Source: an uncultured Clostridium sp.
Lineage (GTDB): Bacteria > Bacillota > Clostridia > Peptostreptococcales > Peptostreptococcaceae
NCBI GenBank assembly: GCA_900557165.1
Contig: USRS01000011.1
Location: forward strand, 1-37,128
Reading direction: 5' to 3'
DNA length: 37,128 bases
Shown here piece by piece: positions 13,707 through 22,976 of this stretch; position 1 is the stretch's first letter; the number at the start of each line of letters is the position of its first letter. Below the pieces are notes generated by a model, which saw nothing but the letters and a program-made list of their open reading frames with translations, did no database searches and was not told the DNA's origin. The position numbers and the translations under genes were made by a program.

Positions 13707-14786
13707 ATGAATCAAATTAAATTAAAAAGAATTATGGAATCAATGAAAGAAAATAATGTTCCTCAATTAATAGTAGCCGACCCTGCTTCTATATGCTATT
13801 TAACTGGGCGTATGTTAAATTGTGGAGAAAGAATGGTTGTTCTTTATCTTGATATCCATGGTAACCATAAATTATTTATAGGTAAATTATTCCCACAGTC
13901 TACTCCAATTGAAGGAGCTGAGATAATTTACTTCGATGATACTGATTATTATGTAGGAATGTTGGCAAATCTTATGAGAGAAAACACAGTAGTTGGTATA
14001 GATAAAGTATGGCCAGCTAAATTCTTATTACCTTTGATGAATAAATTAAATGCTACAAAATTCATAGATGGATCGTTTATAATAGACAATATTCGTCAAA
14101 TAAAAGACGAAGAAGAGCAGCAATTAATGAGAGCGGCTTCTAAAATTAACGATGCAGCAATGAAAAAAATAATACCACTAGTAAAAGAAAATTTCACTGA
14201 GTTGGAAATAGCAGATAAATTATTCGAATTTTACTGTGAAATGGATGCTCCTGAATTTTCGTTTGATCCTATCATAGGATATGGAGCAAATGCTGCTGAC
14301 CCTCATCATGAATCAGGTAATTCAAAAGGTAAATTGGGAGATTCTGTAGTAATTGATATAGGCTGTGTAAAAGATGGATACTGCTCAGATATGACTAGAA
14401 CAGTATTTATAGGAGAAGTTTCTCAAAAAGGAAAAGAAGTGTATGAAATAGTCAAAGAAGCTAACTTAAGAGGTATAGCTGCTTGTAAACCTGGAAATAG
14501 ATTCTGTGATGTGGACAATGCTTGTCGTGACTATATATCAGAAAAAGGATATGGACAATACTTCACTCATAGAACTGGTCATTCCATAGGAATGGAGTGT
14601 CATGAATTTGGTGATGTATCTTCTGTAAATGAAAATATTTTAAAACCAGGAATGATATTCTCCGTTGAACCAGGTATATATTTACCGGGAGAAGTTGGTG
14701 TTAGAATAGAAGATTTAGTACTAATAACTGAAGATGGTTGTGAAGTGTTAAATAATGTAACTAAAGATTTAATGATAATAAAATAA
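13707..14786 (+). CDS. M24-family aminopeptidase P / Xaa-Pro peptidase
   Basis: 359-residue cytoplasmic metallopeptidase. The N-terminal creatinase-like domain (1-130) precedes the pita-bread catalytic domain with all five metal ligands: D217 (VIDIGCVKDG), D228 (CSDMTRTV), H292 (HRTGHSIG), E321 (SVEPGIYLP) and E335 (GVRIEDLV). These enzymes release N-terminal residues from peptides with proline at position 2, or split X-Pro dipeptides; sequence alone does not decide which. The GGGGG ribosome site precedes the ATG. It has its own vegetative promoter and a strong terminator, so it is a single-gene unit, divergent from pepT. Confidence 0.92.
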   Translation: MNQIKLKRIMESMKENNVPQLIVADPASICYLTGRMLNCGERMVVLYLDIHGNHKLFIGKLFPQSTPIEGAEIIYFDDTDYYVGMLANLMRENTVVGIDKVWPAKFLLPLMNKLNATKFIDGSFIIDNIRQIKDEEEQQLMRAASKINDAAMKKIIPLVKENFTELEIADKLFEFYCEMDAPEFSFDPIIGYGANAADPHHESGNSKGKLGDSVVIDIGCVKDGYCSDMTRTVFIGEVSQKGKEVYEIVKEANLRGIAACKPGNRFCDVDNACRDYISEKGYGQYFTHRTGHSIGMECHEFGDVSSVNENILKPGMIFSVEPGIYLPGEVGVRIEDLVLITEDGCEVLNNVTKDLMIIK

Positions 14787-14794
14787 AATACATA

Positions 14795-14835
14795 AAAACC
14801 CCATAGGTACTATTAATTAGTACTTCTGGGGTTTT
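14795..14835. terminator. Bidirectional terminator between the M24 peptidase and ppdK
   Basis: AAAACCCC (14795-14802) pairs with GGGGTTTT (14828-14835), and AGTACTA-type bases extend the stem inside. A and T runs flank both sides. Confidence 0.92.
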
Positions 14836-14849
14836 ATTTATATTTATAT

Positions 14850-17477
14850 CTATTTCTTATTTTTTATAGTAGCTTGTGCAGCTGCAAGTCTAGCTATTGG
14901 AACTCTATATGGTGAACAAGATACATAGTTTAATCCTGTTTTATAACAAAATTCTACTGATGCTGGATCTCCTCCATGCTCTCCACAAATTCCAAGTTTA
15001 ATTTTATCGCCTTTTTCTTCTCTAGCAAGATTTGCTGCCATTTTAACTAATTTTCCAACACCATTTTGATCTAAAGTTTGGAATGGATCTTTTTCTAATA
15101 TTTCTTTATCCACATATTCATTTAAGAATTTTCCAGCATCATCTCTAGAATAACCAAATGTCATTTGTGTTAAATCATTAGTACCAAATGAAAAGAAATC
15201 TGCTTCTCTTGCTATTTCATCAGCTATTAAGCATGCTCTAGGTATTTCTATCATTGTACCTACTGTATATTTTAAGTTCACATTATTTTCTTCAATTATT
15301 TTATTTGCAGTTTCTACTATAGTATTTTTTACATTTCTAAATTCATTTAATGCACCAACTAAAGGTATCATTATTTCTGGCTCCACATTTAAACCTTCTT
15401 TATTTACTTCTATAGCTGCATTTATTATTGCTTTTGTTTGCATAACTGCTATTTCTGGATAAGTTACAGCAAGTCTACAACCTCTATGTCCAAGCATTGG
15501 ATTGAATTCTGCTAAGTCAACTATTCTCTTTTTGATTTCTTTTGCATCTATATTCATATCCTTAGCTAACTCATTTATTGTTTCATCATCATGAGGTAAG
15601 AACTCATGTAATGGTGGATCTAATAATCTTATATTAACAGGTCTATCTCCCATAACTTTGTATATATCAACAAAATCTTGCTGTTGCATAGGAAGTAGCC
15701 TGTCTAAAGCTTCAACTCTATCTTTTACAGTATTTGATAAAATCATTTTTCTAACTGCTGGTATTCTATCTTCATCAAAGAACATATGCTCAGTTCTACA
15801 AAGTCCTATACCTTCTGCTCCAAAATCTACAGCAGCCTTAGCATCTCTTGGATTATCAGCATTAGTTCTAACTCTTATTTCTCTAATTTCATCAACCCAA
15901 TTCATTAATTTTTCAAAATTACCAGTCATTGTAGCTTCTACTTTAGCTACATCTCCTAAGTATACTACTCCTGTTGAACCATCAAGAGATATAAAATCTC
16001 CTTCTTTTAAAACTAAATCATCTTTTCTAACTTCTTTTGCAGCTTCATCAACCTTAATTTCTCCACATCCAGCAACACAGCATTTACCCATACCTCTTGC
16101 AACAACTGCTGCATGAGAAGTCATACCACCTCTTGCAGTAAGTATACCTTCAGAACATACCATTCCTTCTATATCTTCTGGAGAAGTTTCTTGTCTAACA
16201 AGTATTACTTTTTCTCCATTTTGTGAAGCTTTTGCTGCATCTTCTGCACTAAAGTATATTTTACCACTTCCAGCTCCTGGAGATGCTGGCAAACCTTTTG
16301 TTAAAACTGTTGCTTCTTTTAATGCTTTATCTTCAAATTTAGGATGAAGTAATTGATCTAATTGTTTAGGCTCAATTCTCATTATAGCTTCTTCTTTAGT
16401 TATTAGTCCTTCATTAACAAAATCAACAGCCACATTTATGGCAGATGCTGCAGTTCTTTTACCATTTCTAGTTTGTAAGAAAAATAATCTTCCTTTTTCT
16501 ATAGTAAACTCAACATCTTGCATATCTTTGTAGTGATGTTCTAGTGTTTTTACTGTATCTATAAATTGTTTATAAATCTCTGGCATAACTTCTTTTAATG
16601 TATCTATTGGTTGAGGAGTTCTTATACCTGCCACAACATCTTCACCTTGTGCATTTATTAAGTATTCTCCTAGTAATTTATTATCTCCTGTAGCTGGGTC
16701 CCTTGTAAAAGCAACTCCTGTTCCAGAAGTATCTCCCATATTACCAAATACCATTGATTGTATATTAACTGCAGTTCCTAAGTTATTATCTATATCATTT
16801 AATCTACGGTAAACTATAGCTCTTGGGTTATTCCAAGATCTAAATACAGCTTCTACCGCTAACATTAATTGTTTTTTAGGATCTTGTGGAAAATCTTCTC
16901 CAACCTCTTTTTTATATATATTTTTATATTCTTCAACAATTGCTTTTAAGTGTTCAGTTGTTAAATCTGTATCAAATTTAAAATTATTTTCTTCTTTATA
17001 TCTATCTAATACATTTTCAAATTTATATTTTTGAACTTCCATAGCAACATCAGAGAACATTTGTATAAATCTTCTATAACTATCATAGGCAAATCTTTCA
17101 TTATCAGTTGCTTTAGCTAAAGCTAAAACAGTTTTATCATTTAAACCTAAATTTAATATTGTATCCATCATACCTGGCATTGATATAACTGCCCCAGAAC
17201 GAACAGATACTAAAAGTGGGTTCTCTTCACTACCTAATTTTTTATTTAAATCTTTTTCTAAAATTGATAATTTTTCTTCTATTTGATCTATTATTTCTTG
17301 TTTTATTGTTTTGTTATTTTCATAGTAATCGTTACAAGCCTTAGTTGTTATTGTAAAACCTGGTGGTACTGGTAATCCTATCTTAGTCATTTCAGCTAAG
17401 TTAGCACCCTTACCTCCTAGTAAAGATTTCATTTCTTTACTACCTTCATTAAAGCTATAAACATATCTCATACACAT
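14850..17477 (-). CDS. ppdK: Pyruvate, phosphate dikinase
   Basis: Interconverts pyruvate + ATP + phosphate and PEP + AMP + pyrophosphate. In anaerobes it serves PPi-linked glycolysis or gluconeogenesis. 875 residues, as in Clostridium symbiosum. The N-terminal ATP-grasp domain starts SLLGGKGANLAEMTKIGLPV. The central swivelling domain has the phosphohistidine H455 in GGMTSHAAV, with Thr453 two residues before it, the site targeted by PDRP. The C-terminal PEP/pyruvate barrel has GLCRTEHMFF, SFGTNDLTQMTFG and the catalytic Cys in GICGEHGGDP. The first ATG was chosen because AAAGGGGA is 9 bases upstream; a second ATG is two codons later. It is third in ccpN-ppsR-ppdK. Confidence 0.97.
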   Translation of the reverse strand: MCMRYVYSFNEGSKEMKSLLGGKGANLAEMTKIGLPVPPGFTITTKACNDYYENNKTIKQEIIDQIEEKLSILEKDLNKKLGSEENPLLVSVRSGAVISMPGMMDTILNLGLNDKTVLALAKATDNERFAYDSYRRFIQMFSDVAMEVQKYKFENVLDRYKEENNFKFDTDLTTEHLKAIVEEYKNIYKKEVGEDFPQDPKKQLMLAVEAVFRSWNNPRAIVYRRLNDIDNNLGTAVNIQSMVFGNMGDTSGTGVAFTRDPATGDNKLLGEYLINAQGEDVVAGIRTPQPIDTLKEVMPEIYKQFIDTVKTLEHHYKDMQDVEFTIEKGRLFFLQTRNGKRTAASAINVAVDFVNEGLITKEEAIMRIEPKQLDQLLHPKFEDKALKEATVLTKGLPASPGAGSGKIYFSAEDAAKASQNGEKVILVRQETSPEDIEGMVCSEGILTARGGMTSHAAVVARGMGKCCVAGCGEIKVDEAAKEVRKDDLVLKEGDFISLDGSTGVVYLGDVAKVEATMTGNFEKLMNWVDEIREIRVRTNADNPRDAKAAVDFGAEGIGLCRTEHMFFDEDRIPAVRKMILSNTVKDRVEALDRLLPMQQQDFVDIYKVMGDRPVNIRLLDPPLHEFLPHDDETINELAKDMNIDAKEIKKRIVDLAEFNPMLGHRGCRLAVTYPEIAVMQTKAIINAAIEVNKEGLNVEPEIMIPLVGALNEFRNVKNTIVETANKIIEENNVNLKYTVGTMIEIPRACLIADEIAREADFFSFGTNDLTQMTFGYSRDDAGKFLNEYVDKEILEKDPFQTLDQNGVGKLVKMAANLAREEKGDKIKLGICGEHGGDPASVEFCYKTGLNYVSCSPYRVPIARLAAAQATIKNKK

Positions 17478-17511
17478 ATATAAAATCCCCTTTAAAAATA
17501 TTTATTTATGG

Positions 17512-17531
17512 AAATCTATAAAAATAGATTT
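17512..17531 (-). promoter_or_regulatory. Small hairpin between ppsR and ppdK
   Basis: 8-bp perfect stem AAATCTAT/ATAGATTT with a 4-base loop, overlapping the end of ppsR. All A-T except one pair, so weak. It could be a processing or stabilising element. Confidence 0.35.
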
Positions 17532-18369
17532 ATTTACTTGTATGTATTTTTTTCTTTAAACCATTTTCCTTCATTATATCTAAAATTAATCCTGCTGTCT
17601 CTTCTATTGCTTTATTTGCAACATTTATAACTGGGCAAGACAGTTTTTTCATAACTTCTTCTGAATAATCTAACTCCTCTAAAATTCTATCTAATTTTGC
17701 ATAGTTAGCATTACTTGACAGTCCAAGAGCTTTTAATCTTGATTGCCTTATTTCATTTAATTTTTCTGGAGTATTTGTAAGTCCTATAATTTTCTTAGGA
17801 TTGATTTCATAAACTTCCTTTGGTATTGGAATTTCTGGTACTAAAGGAATATTAGCTACTTTTATATTTCTATTTGCTAAATACATACTTAAAGGTGTTT
17901 TAGATGTTCTAGATATACCAACTAGTACTAAATCTGCTTTTAATACACCTCTTGGATCTTTACCATCATCATATTTAACTGCAAATTCTATAGCCTCTAT
18001 TCTCCTGAAGTATTCTTCATTCATTCTTCTTATTATTCCTGGTTCTCTCTTTGGAGGAGTTCCAATTTTTTCAGATAATATATTTACTATCTGAGACATT
18101 AAATCTACACAGTGTAAATTTTCTTTTGCACAGAAATCTTCAACAATATCTCCTAAATTTTCACTTACTAGCGTATATACAATTATTGAATTTTCATTTT
18201 TTGCACTTTCTAATATTTCCATAAGAGTTTCCTTAGTTGATACATAAGGAAATCTTCTTATATCATAAGTTTCTTCTTTTATATCAAATTGTGATATTGC
18301 AGCTTTTGCAACTTGTTGAGCTGTTTCCCCAATAGAGTCTGATATTGCATATAATATAAAACTCTCCAT
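17530..18369 (-). CDS. ppsR: PPDK regulatory protein (kinase/pyrophosphorylase, DUF299)
   Basis: 279 residues of the PDRP/PSRP family. These enzymes inactivate PPDK (or PEP synthase) by ADP-dependent phosphorylation of the threonine near the catalytic histidine and reverse this with phosphate. The family P-loop is GISRTSKTP at 151-159. Other conserved family segments are the N-terminal AISDSIGETAQQV, RREPGIIRRMNEEYFRRIEAIEFA-like sequence near 108-130, and VPEIPIPKEVY. Adjacency to ppdK supports the PPDK-specific form. AAGGAGGAG precedes the ATG. The start lies 10 bases after the ccpN stop, so cotranscription is expected. The target residue would be Thr453 of the neighbour. Confidence 0.95.
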   Translation of the reverse strand: MESFILYAISDSIGETAQQVAKAAISQFDIKEETYDIRRFPYVSTKETLMEILESAKNENSIIVYTLVSENLGDIVEDFCAKENLHCVDLMSQIVNILSEKIGTPPKREPGIIRRMNEEYFRRIEAIEFAVKYDDGKDPRGVLKADLVLVGISRTSKTPLSMYLANRNIKVANIPLVPEIPIPKEVYEINPKKIIGLTNTPEKLNEIRQSRLKALGLSSNANYAKLDRILEELDYSEEVMKKLSCPVINVANKAIEETAGLILDIMKENGLKKKIHTSK

Positions 18370-18379
18370 AATCTCCTCC

Positions 18380-19012
18380 TTAATTGTCTACCATTTCTAA
18401 AAACAATTTTGTAATATTTGTTTTTGATATTTTTCCTACTATCTTACATCTATTATCATCTAAATTTTCTACTACTGGTATAGAGTCTATTTCATGCTCT
18501 ATTATTTTTTTTGCAACTATAATAACACTATCTTCTTTTTCTACGGTAATTATATTAGGAGTTCTAGTCATTATCATTCCTATAGGCATCTTATTCATAT
18601 CTGCTCCACCTATCGTTGCTTTTAGTAAATCTTTTCTTGAAACTATACCACATAGATTTTCATCATCATCTATTATAAATATGCTTCCAACATCTGATAA
18701 AAACATATTTACTATAACTTCATATAAGCTATCATCCTTCTTAGCTATTACAGGAATACTCATTATATCTTCAACATTTTTATCTTTTATATCGCTTCCC
18801 ATTAAGTTGAAATTCTTTATTCCTGAATAAAAATAACCTACTTTTGGTCTTGCATCTAATATTCCTGTCATTGTAAGTATTGCTAAATCAGATCTTAATG
18901 TAGCACGAGTAACATTTAACATAGAAGCAATTTGTTCACTTGTTATAGGTTCATTTTCTTTTACTATCTCTATTATCTTTTGTTGTCTTTGATTTAATTG
19001 AATGACAATCAC
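18380..19012 (-). CDS. ccpN: CcpN-family transcription regulator (HTH plus two CBS domains)
   Basis: 210 residues. An N-terminal winged helix (LNQRQQKIIEIVKENEPITS, then RATLRSDLAILTMTGILDAR) is followed by two CBS domains (about 78-135 and 140-205) that in this family sense adenine nucleotides. In Bacillus CcpN represses gluconeogenic genes, and its neighbour yqfL is the PDRP homologue, so the gene order here is conserved. Start is uncertain: GTG at 19012 aligns with the Bacillus N terminus, but its ribosome site GAAAGAAGG runs straight into it. The fuller AAGGTGA site would be spaced ideally for ATT at 19003. I keep GTG. Confidence 0.93.
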   Translation of the reverse strand: MIVIQLNQRQQKIIEIVKENEPITSEQIASMLNVTRATLRSDLAILTMTGILDARPKVGYFYSGIKNFNLMGSDIKDKNVEDIMSIPVIAKKDDSLYEVIVNMFLSDVGSIFIIDDDENLCGIVSRKDLLKATIGGADMNKMPIGMIMTRTPNIITVEKEDSVIIVAKKIIEHEIDSIPVVENLDDNRCKIVGKISKTNITKLFLEMVDN

Positions 19013-19288
19013 CTTCTTTCAATATGCTATACTTTTTATCCGTTATATTTTATATAGTATATTATATAACCATATATACGACTATGTAAATATATTTATC
19101 AGTTATTTATGTTATATTTTTTAATCAACTCAATTATATATATATTTAGTTTTAACTGTATTGTAGATATTAATGCATACTATATTTATTTATTAATAAG
19201 ATGTAAGTTACACTTATTATTATTAGTCAAAAAGGCCTTCCTTAAATTTTTCTTAGCTAAGGAAGGCTCTTTATTTTATTTAAACTGT
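19013..19288. other. Intergenic region between ccpN and glyS
   Basis: About 276 very AT-rich bases. The right end holds the glyS terminator; the left end must hold the ccpN promoter, where several TATA-rich boxes are possible but none stands out. A 67-codon open frame on the plus strand runs through the terminator and has no ribosome site, so I do not call a gene. Confidence 0.5.
19231..19267 (-). terminator. Terminator of the glyQS operon
   Basis: GCCTTCCTTA (19235-19244) pairs perfectly with TAAGGAAGGC (19258-19267), followed on the minus strand by CTTTTTG. It is a strong intrinsic terminator. Confidence 0.9.
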
Positions 19289-21355
19289 TTATTTATATAC
19301 AATTTTAGATAAGTCACAAATTGTAAGCATTGTGCTATAAATTTGTTTTAATAATCCTAGTCTATTTTCTTTTACTGATTCATCTTTATCCATTACCATT
19401 ACATTGTCAAATAAATTATCAACTAATGGTCTTAATGTTGCAAAAGCATCAAGGGCTTGATTATATTTTTTATCAACTAGTAAACTTTCTACATTTGATT
19501 TAATTTCTTTAAATCCATTGTATAATTTAATTTCTGCATCTTCTTTTAGTAATTCTTCTTTTACTATATCAGTAGTTGCTTTTTGGGCTAAAGTAGAAAC
19601 TCTATTGAACGCTGTTAACATTTCAACTAGTTCATCTTTTTGAAGCCATCTATTTAATTCAAGAGCTCTTGTATGTATATCTGATATATCATTTAAATTG
19701 TTATTTAATACTGCATCTATAACATCATATCTTATTCCTAAATCTTTGAATAAGTTTTTAACTCTTTCTACGAAGAATTCAACTATTTGAGAAGCAACTT
19801 CTTCTTTATTAAATTCTAAGTTTGAATAATTATCTAATGCTGCATTTATTAAATTATTTAAGTTAACAGATAATTTTTTATCTAATAAGATCGAAAGTAT
19901 ACCTAAAGCTTGACGTCTTAGAGCATAAGGGTCTTGAGATCCTGATGGTTTAATTCCTATAGCAAAGAATCCTGCTATTGAATCAAGTTTATCAGCTATA
20001 GATAAGGCTATACCTGCATTAGTTTCAGGTAATATATCTCCTGCATATCTTGGAAGATAATGTTCAAATATAGCTTGGCATACTTCTTCATTTTCTCCAC
20101 CAACTTTTGCATAGTCTCTCCCCATTATACCTTGAAGTTCAGTAAATTCAAATACCATATTAGTTACAAGGTCAGCTTTGCAAAGTTTTGCTGCTCTTTG
20201 AGTATTTTTTGCACTTTCACTCATATTTAATTCATTTAATATAGTTTGTGATAATTTATCTATTCTTAAACTCTTATCGTAAACTGTTCCAAGTTTAGCT
20301 TGGAATACAACGGTTTGTAATTTATCTACAAAGCTTTCTAATGGTTTTTTAGTATCTTCTTTATAGAAGAATAGAGCATCTGCAAGTCTTGCTTTTAAAA
20401 CTTTTTCATTACCTGCTTTTACTATATCTATTCTATGAGAATCACCATTTCTAACTGCTATGAAGTATGGTAATAATTTACCATCTTTTGATACTGGGAA
20501 GTATCTTTGATGCTCTTTCATAGGTGTAGTTACAACTTCTTTCGGAAGTTTAACATAATCTTCTTCAAACTCCCCATAAAAAGCAGTTGGATATTCTACT
20601 AAGAATGTTATTTCTTCTAATAAATCATCATCAAGTTCAACTTCTCCACCTAATGAGTTAGCTACTTCTATAGCTTGTTCTTTTATCATTGCTTTTCTTT
20701 TATGTTGATCTAATATTATGTAGTTTTTTTCTAATTTTTCAAAGTAATCTTCAACTGAATTTACTTCAAATTCTCTTTCTCCTAAGAATCTATGTCCTTT
20801 TGTAACATTAGATGCTTTTATACCTTCTAAATTAACATCTAATACATTATCATTTAATAGAGCAACCATCCATCTTATTGGTCTGGCAAATCTCATATTT
20901 TTTCCGCCCCAACGCATAGCTTTAGGGAATGTTACATTTTTAATAGCTGTAGGTATTATATTTTTTAATATTTCAGCAGTTTCTTTTCCAGATTGCTTAA
21001 TTGTACCAAATAAATATTCAGCATTTCCTACTTGTTTAAAGTATACATTTTCTGGGTCTAAACCTTTACTCTTCATAAATCCAAGAGCTGGTTTTGTGAA
21101 GTTTCCTTCTTCATCAACTGCGATTTTTTTAGCAGGCCCTTTAACTTCTTCTTCTAAATCACTTGCTTTATCAGCTAAGTTTTTTATAACAAAAGTTAAT
21201 CTTCTTGGCGTTGCATATTTATCTATATTATCAAAGTTTACTCTTTCTTCTTTAAGTAATTTACTTAAATTATTTTCTATTTGATCTAATGTAGTTTGTC
21301 CAAATCTTGATGGTAATTCTTCTACCCCAATCTCTAATAAAAGGTAATTATTCAT
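19289..21355 (-). CDS. glyS: Glycine-tRNA ligase, beta subunit
   Basis: 688 residues, the usual beta-subunit length for the bacterial alpha2-beta2 glycyl-tRNA synthetase. The N terminus LLLEIGVEELPSRF is the family signature. A central region has AMRWGGKNMRFARPIRWM and, in the HD-like domain, VCQAIFEHYLPRYAGDILP. The C-terminal anticodon-binding part has AFNRVSTLA. The beta subunit binds tRNA while the alpha subunit activates glycine. The ATG overlaps the glyQ stop by one base (TAATG), which indicates translational coupling. It ends before a strong terminator. Confidence 0.97.
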   Translation of the reverse strand: MNNYLLLEIGVEELPSRFGQTTLDQIENNLSKLLKEERVNFDNIDKYATPRRLTFVIKNLADKASDLEEEVKGPAKKIAVDEEGNFTKPALGFMKSKGLDPENVYFKQVGNAEYLFGTIKQSGKETAEILKNIIPTAIKNVTFPKAMRWGGKNMRFARPIRWMVALLNDNVLDVNLEGIKASNVTKGHRFLGEREFEVNSVEDYFEKLEKNYIILDQHKRKAMIKEQAIEVANSLGGEVELDDDLLEEITFLVEYPTAFYGEFEEDYVKLPKEVVTTPMKEHQRYFPVSKDGKLLPYFIAVRNGDSHRIDIVKAGNEKVLKARLADALFFYKEDTKKPLESFVDKLQTVVFQAKLGTVYDKSLRIDKLSQTILNELNMSESAKNTQRAAKLCKADLVTNMVFEFTELQGIMGRDYAKVGGENEEVCQAIFEHYLPRYAGDILPETNAGIALSIADKLDSIAGFFAIGIKPSGSQDPYALRRQALGILSILLDKKLSVNLNNLINAALDNYSNLEFNKEEVASQIVEFFVERVKNLFKDLGIRYDVIDAVLNNNLNDISDIHTRALELNRWLQKDELVEMLTAFNRVSTLAQKATTDIVKEELLKEDAEIKLYNGFKEIKSNVESLLVDKKYNQALDAFATLRPLVDNLFDNVMVMDKDESVKENRLGLLKQIYSTMLTICDLSKIVYK

Positions 21356-22233
21356 TATTTGTCACCTTCCTTTAATAGTGGATATCCCATTTCTTTTCTT
21401 TGTTTAACATAAAGCTCTGCTACAGCTTTTGACATATTTCTAACTCTACCTATAAATGATGCTCTTTGACTAACACCTATTGCACCTCTTGCATCTAGTG
21501 TGTTAAATGTATGAGAGCACTTTAATACGTAATCATAAGCAGGTATTACTAATCCTCTCTCGATTATTCTTAATGCTTCTTTTTCATATGTATCAAATAA
21601 ATTAAATAACATTTCTGCATCACATTCATCAAATGAATATGTACTATTTTCAAATTCAGCTTGTTTGAAAACGTCACCGTAAGTTATTTTATCATTCCAT
21701 TTTAAATCATATACGCTGTCAACATCTTGGATGTACATTGCTAGTCTTTCTAAACCGTAAGTTATTTCACCAGTTTCAAGTTCACATTCAATACCTCCAA
21801 CTTGTTGGAAATATGTAAACTGAGTAACTTCCATACCATCTAGCCATACTTCCCATCCAAGTCCCCAAGCACCAACTGTAGTTGATTCCCAGTTATCTTC
21901 AACAAATCTTATATCATGCTCTAGAGGATTTATTCCTATAGCCTCTAAACTTTTTAAGTATAATTCTTGTATATTATCTGGAGATGGTTTTAATATAACT
22001 TGGAATTGATGATGTTGATATAATCTATTTGGATTTTCTCCATATCTACCATCTGCAGGTCTTCTTGATGGTTCAACATAGCAAACGCTCCATGGTTCTG
22101 GTCCTAATGATCTTAAGATAGTATTTGGATTCATAGTTCCTGCACCTTTTTCCACGTCATAAGGTTGCATCATGATACATCCTTGTTTAGACCAATAACT
22201 TTGAAGTGCTAGTATCATATCTTGAAAATTCAT
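21355..22233 (-). CDS. glyQ: Glycine-tRNA ligase, alpha subunit
   Basis: 292 residues, the normal length. This class II synthetase subunit carries the catalytic core: it begins [17 protein letters not shown] and shows [36 protein letters not shown], and the motif-3 region LARYVQ-type segment [20 protein letters not shown]. It charges tRNA-Gly together with GlyS. AGGAGG precedes the ATG. It is the first gene of glyQS, with a strong promoter about 100 bases upstream and a hairpin in the leader. The B. subtilis glyQS operon is controlled by a glycyl T-box; no T-box sequence is visible here. Confidence 0.97.
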   Translation of the reverse strand: MNFQDMILALQSYWSKQGCIMMQPYDVEKGAGTMNPNTILRSLGPEPWSVCYVEPSRRPADGRYGENPNRLYQHHQFQVILKPSPDNIQELYLKSLEAIGINPLEHDIRFVEDNWESTTVGAWGLGWEVWLDGMEVTQFTYFQQVGGIECELETGEITYGLERLAMYIQDVDSVYDLKWNDKITYGDVFKQAEFENSTYSFDECDAEMLFNLFDTYEKEALRIIERGLVIPAYDYVLKCSHTFNTLDARGAIGVSQRASFIGRVRNMSKAVAELYVKQRKEMGYPLLKEGDK

Positions 22234-22277
22234 AATAATACCTCCTAAATTAATTTTCTTTAACTTTTTATAATAAT

Positions 22278-22304
22278 AAGGCCTTCCGTATCTACGAAAG
22301 GCCT
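22278..22304 (-). terminator. Hairpin in the glyQ leader (possible terminator of recO operon or attenuator)
   Basis: On the minus strand AGGCCTTTCGT pairs with ACGGAAGGCCT (one G-U pair), followed by TATTATTATAAAAAG, a poor U tract. It lies between the glyQ promoter and glyQ, so glyQS mRNA contains it. Confidence 0.5.
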
Positions 22305-22328
22305 CCTAATACTTCGTTTATATTTGTA

Positions 22329-22357
22329 AGAATAACAAAACATAAAAAATTTGTCAA
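22329..22357 (-). promoter_or_regulatory. glyQS promoter
   Basis: On the minus strand a perfect TTGACA (22357-22352), a 17-base spacer and TATTCT (22334-22329). It starts about 20 bases after the preceding gene ends, giving glyQS its own transcript with a leader of about 90 bases. Confidence 0.7.
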
Positions 22358-22376
22358 TAAACTAGCTAATTATTTA

Positions 22377-22976
22377 TTATTCTTCATCTCTTTTTTCTCT
22401 GTAGTCATTTTTATTAAGATCAATTATAACATCGTCGTCATCTACTTCATTTTTATCTTCTGTTTTTTTATTTCTTTTATCTACAGCTTGTTTTACATCT
22501 TTAGTGGCAGAACTAACCATATCTTTAATGATATTTAATTTTTCTTCACTAAATTCGCCTAAGTCAACTATTGTGCCTTCATCTTCATTTTCAATTTTTA
22601 TTCTATATTTTGCAAGTACAGATGCTGAAAGACCTATTAATGTTAATATTGGAGCAAACACTACTCCAACAACACCTACAGTAATAGGTATATTCATTAT
22701 TATTTTTCCATTTTTTTCAATTACTATACGTATTACGTTGCTTTTTCTAAGAAGTTCTGTAATTTCTTCTTTGATTTTATCAGAGTCTTTTCCAAATACT
22801 TCTTCAAAAGTTTTTTTGTTTTTGTTTTCTTTTTCTGTAGAATTTTCTTGTAGTAAAATTATAGCATCAATCACATCTCCATCACTCTTTATAAGAGCTT
22901 CTCTTACCTCAGCGTAAGTTGCTCCTGGAACTCTTTCCATAACTTGATCAATGGCTTCAATAGTTATTTTACTCAT
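22377..22976 (-). CDS. DUF4342 membrane protein with N-terminal UBA-like domain
   Basis: 199 residues. The first 45 (IEAIDQVMERVPGATYAEVREALIKSDGDVIDAII...) look like the UBA-like domain that also starts EF-Ts. The middle (about 65-135) is the DUF4342 region with VIRIVIEKNGKIIMNIPITV, then a hydrophobic segment (about 96-118) able to cross the membrane, then RIKIE. The C-terminal tail is highly charged (RNKKTEDKNEVDDDD...). Function is unknown. It follows recO with its ATG directly after the recO stop, so translation is probably coupled, and it ends 20 bases before the glyQ promoter. Confidence 0.85.
   Translation of the reverse strand: MSKITIEAIDQVMERVPGATYAEVREALIKSDGDVIDAIILLQENSTEKENKNKKTFEEVFGKDSDKIKEEITELLRKSNVIRIVIEKNGKIIMNIPITVGVVGVVFAPILTLIGLSASVLAKYRIKIENEDEGTIVDLGEFSEEKLNIIKDMVSSATKDVKQAVDKRNKKTEDKNEVDDDDVIIDLNKNDYREKRDEE

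Noticed and set aside
15658..16116. 152-codon frame antisense to ppdK
   Set aside because: Mirror of a strongly conserved coding region; Ser/Thr-rich translation typical of antisense frames, and no ribosome site.
19109..19312. 67-codon frame on the plus strand between ccpN and glyS
   Set aside because: It runs through the glyS terminator and into glyS antisense, with no ribosome site and a composition of random AT-rich sequence.
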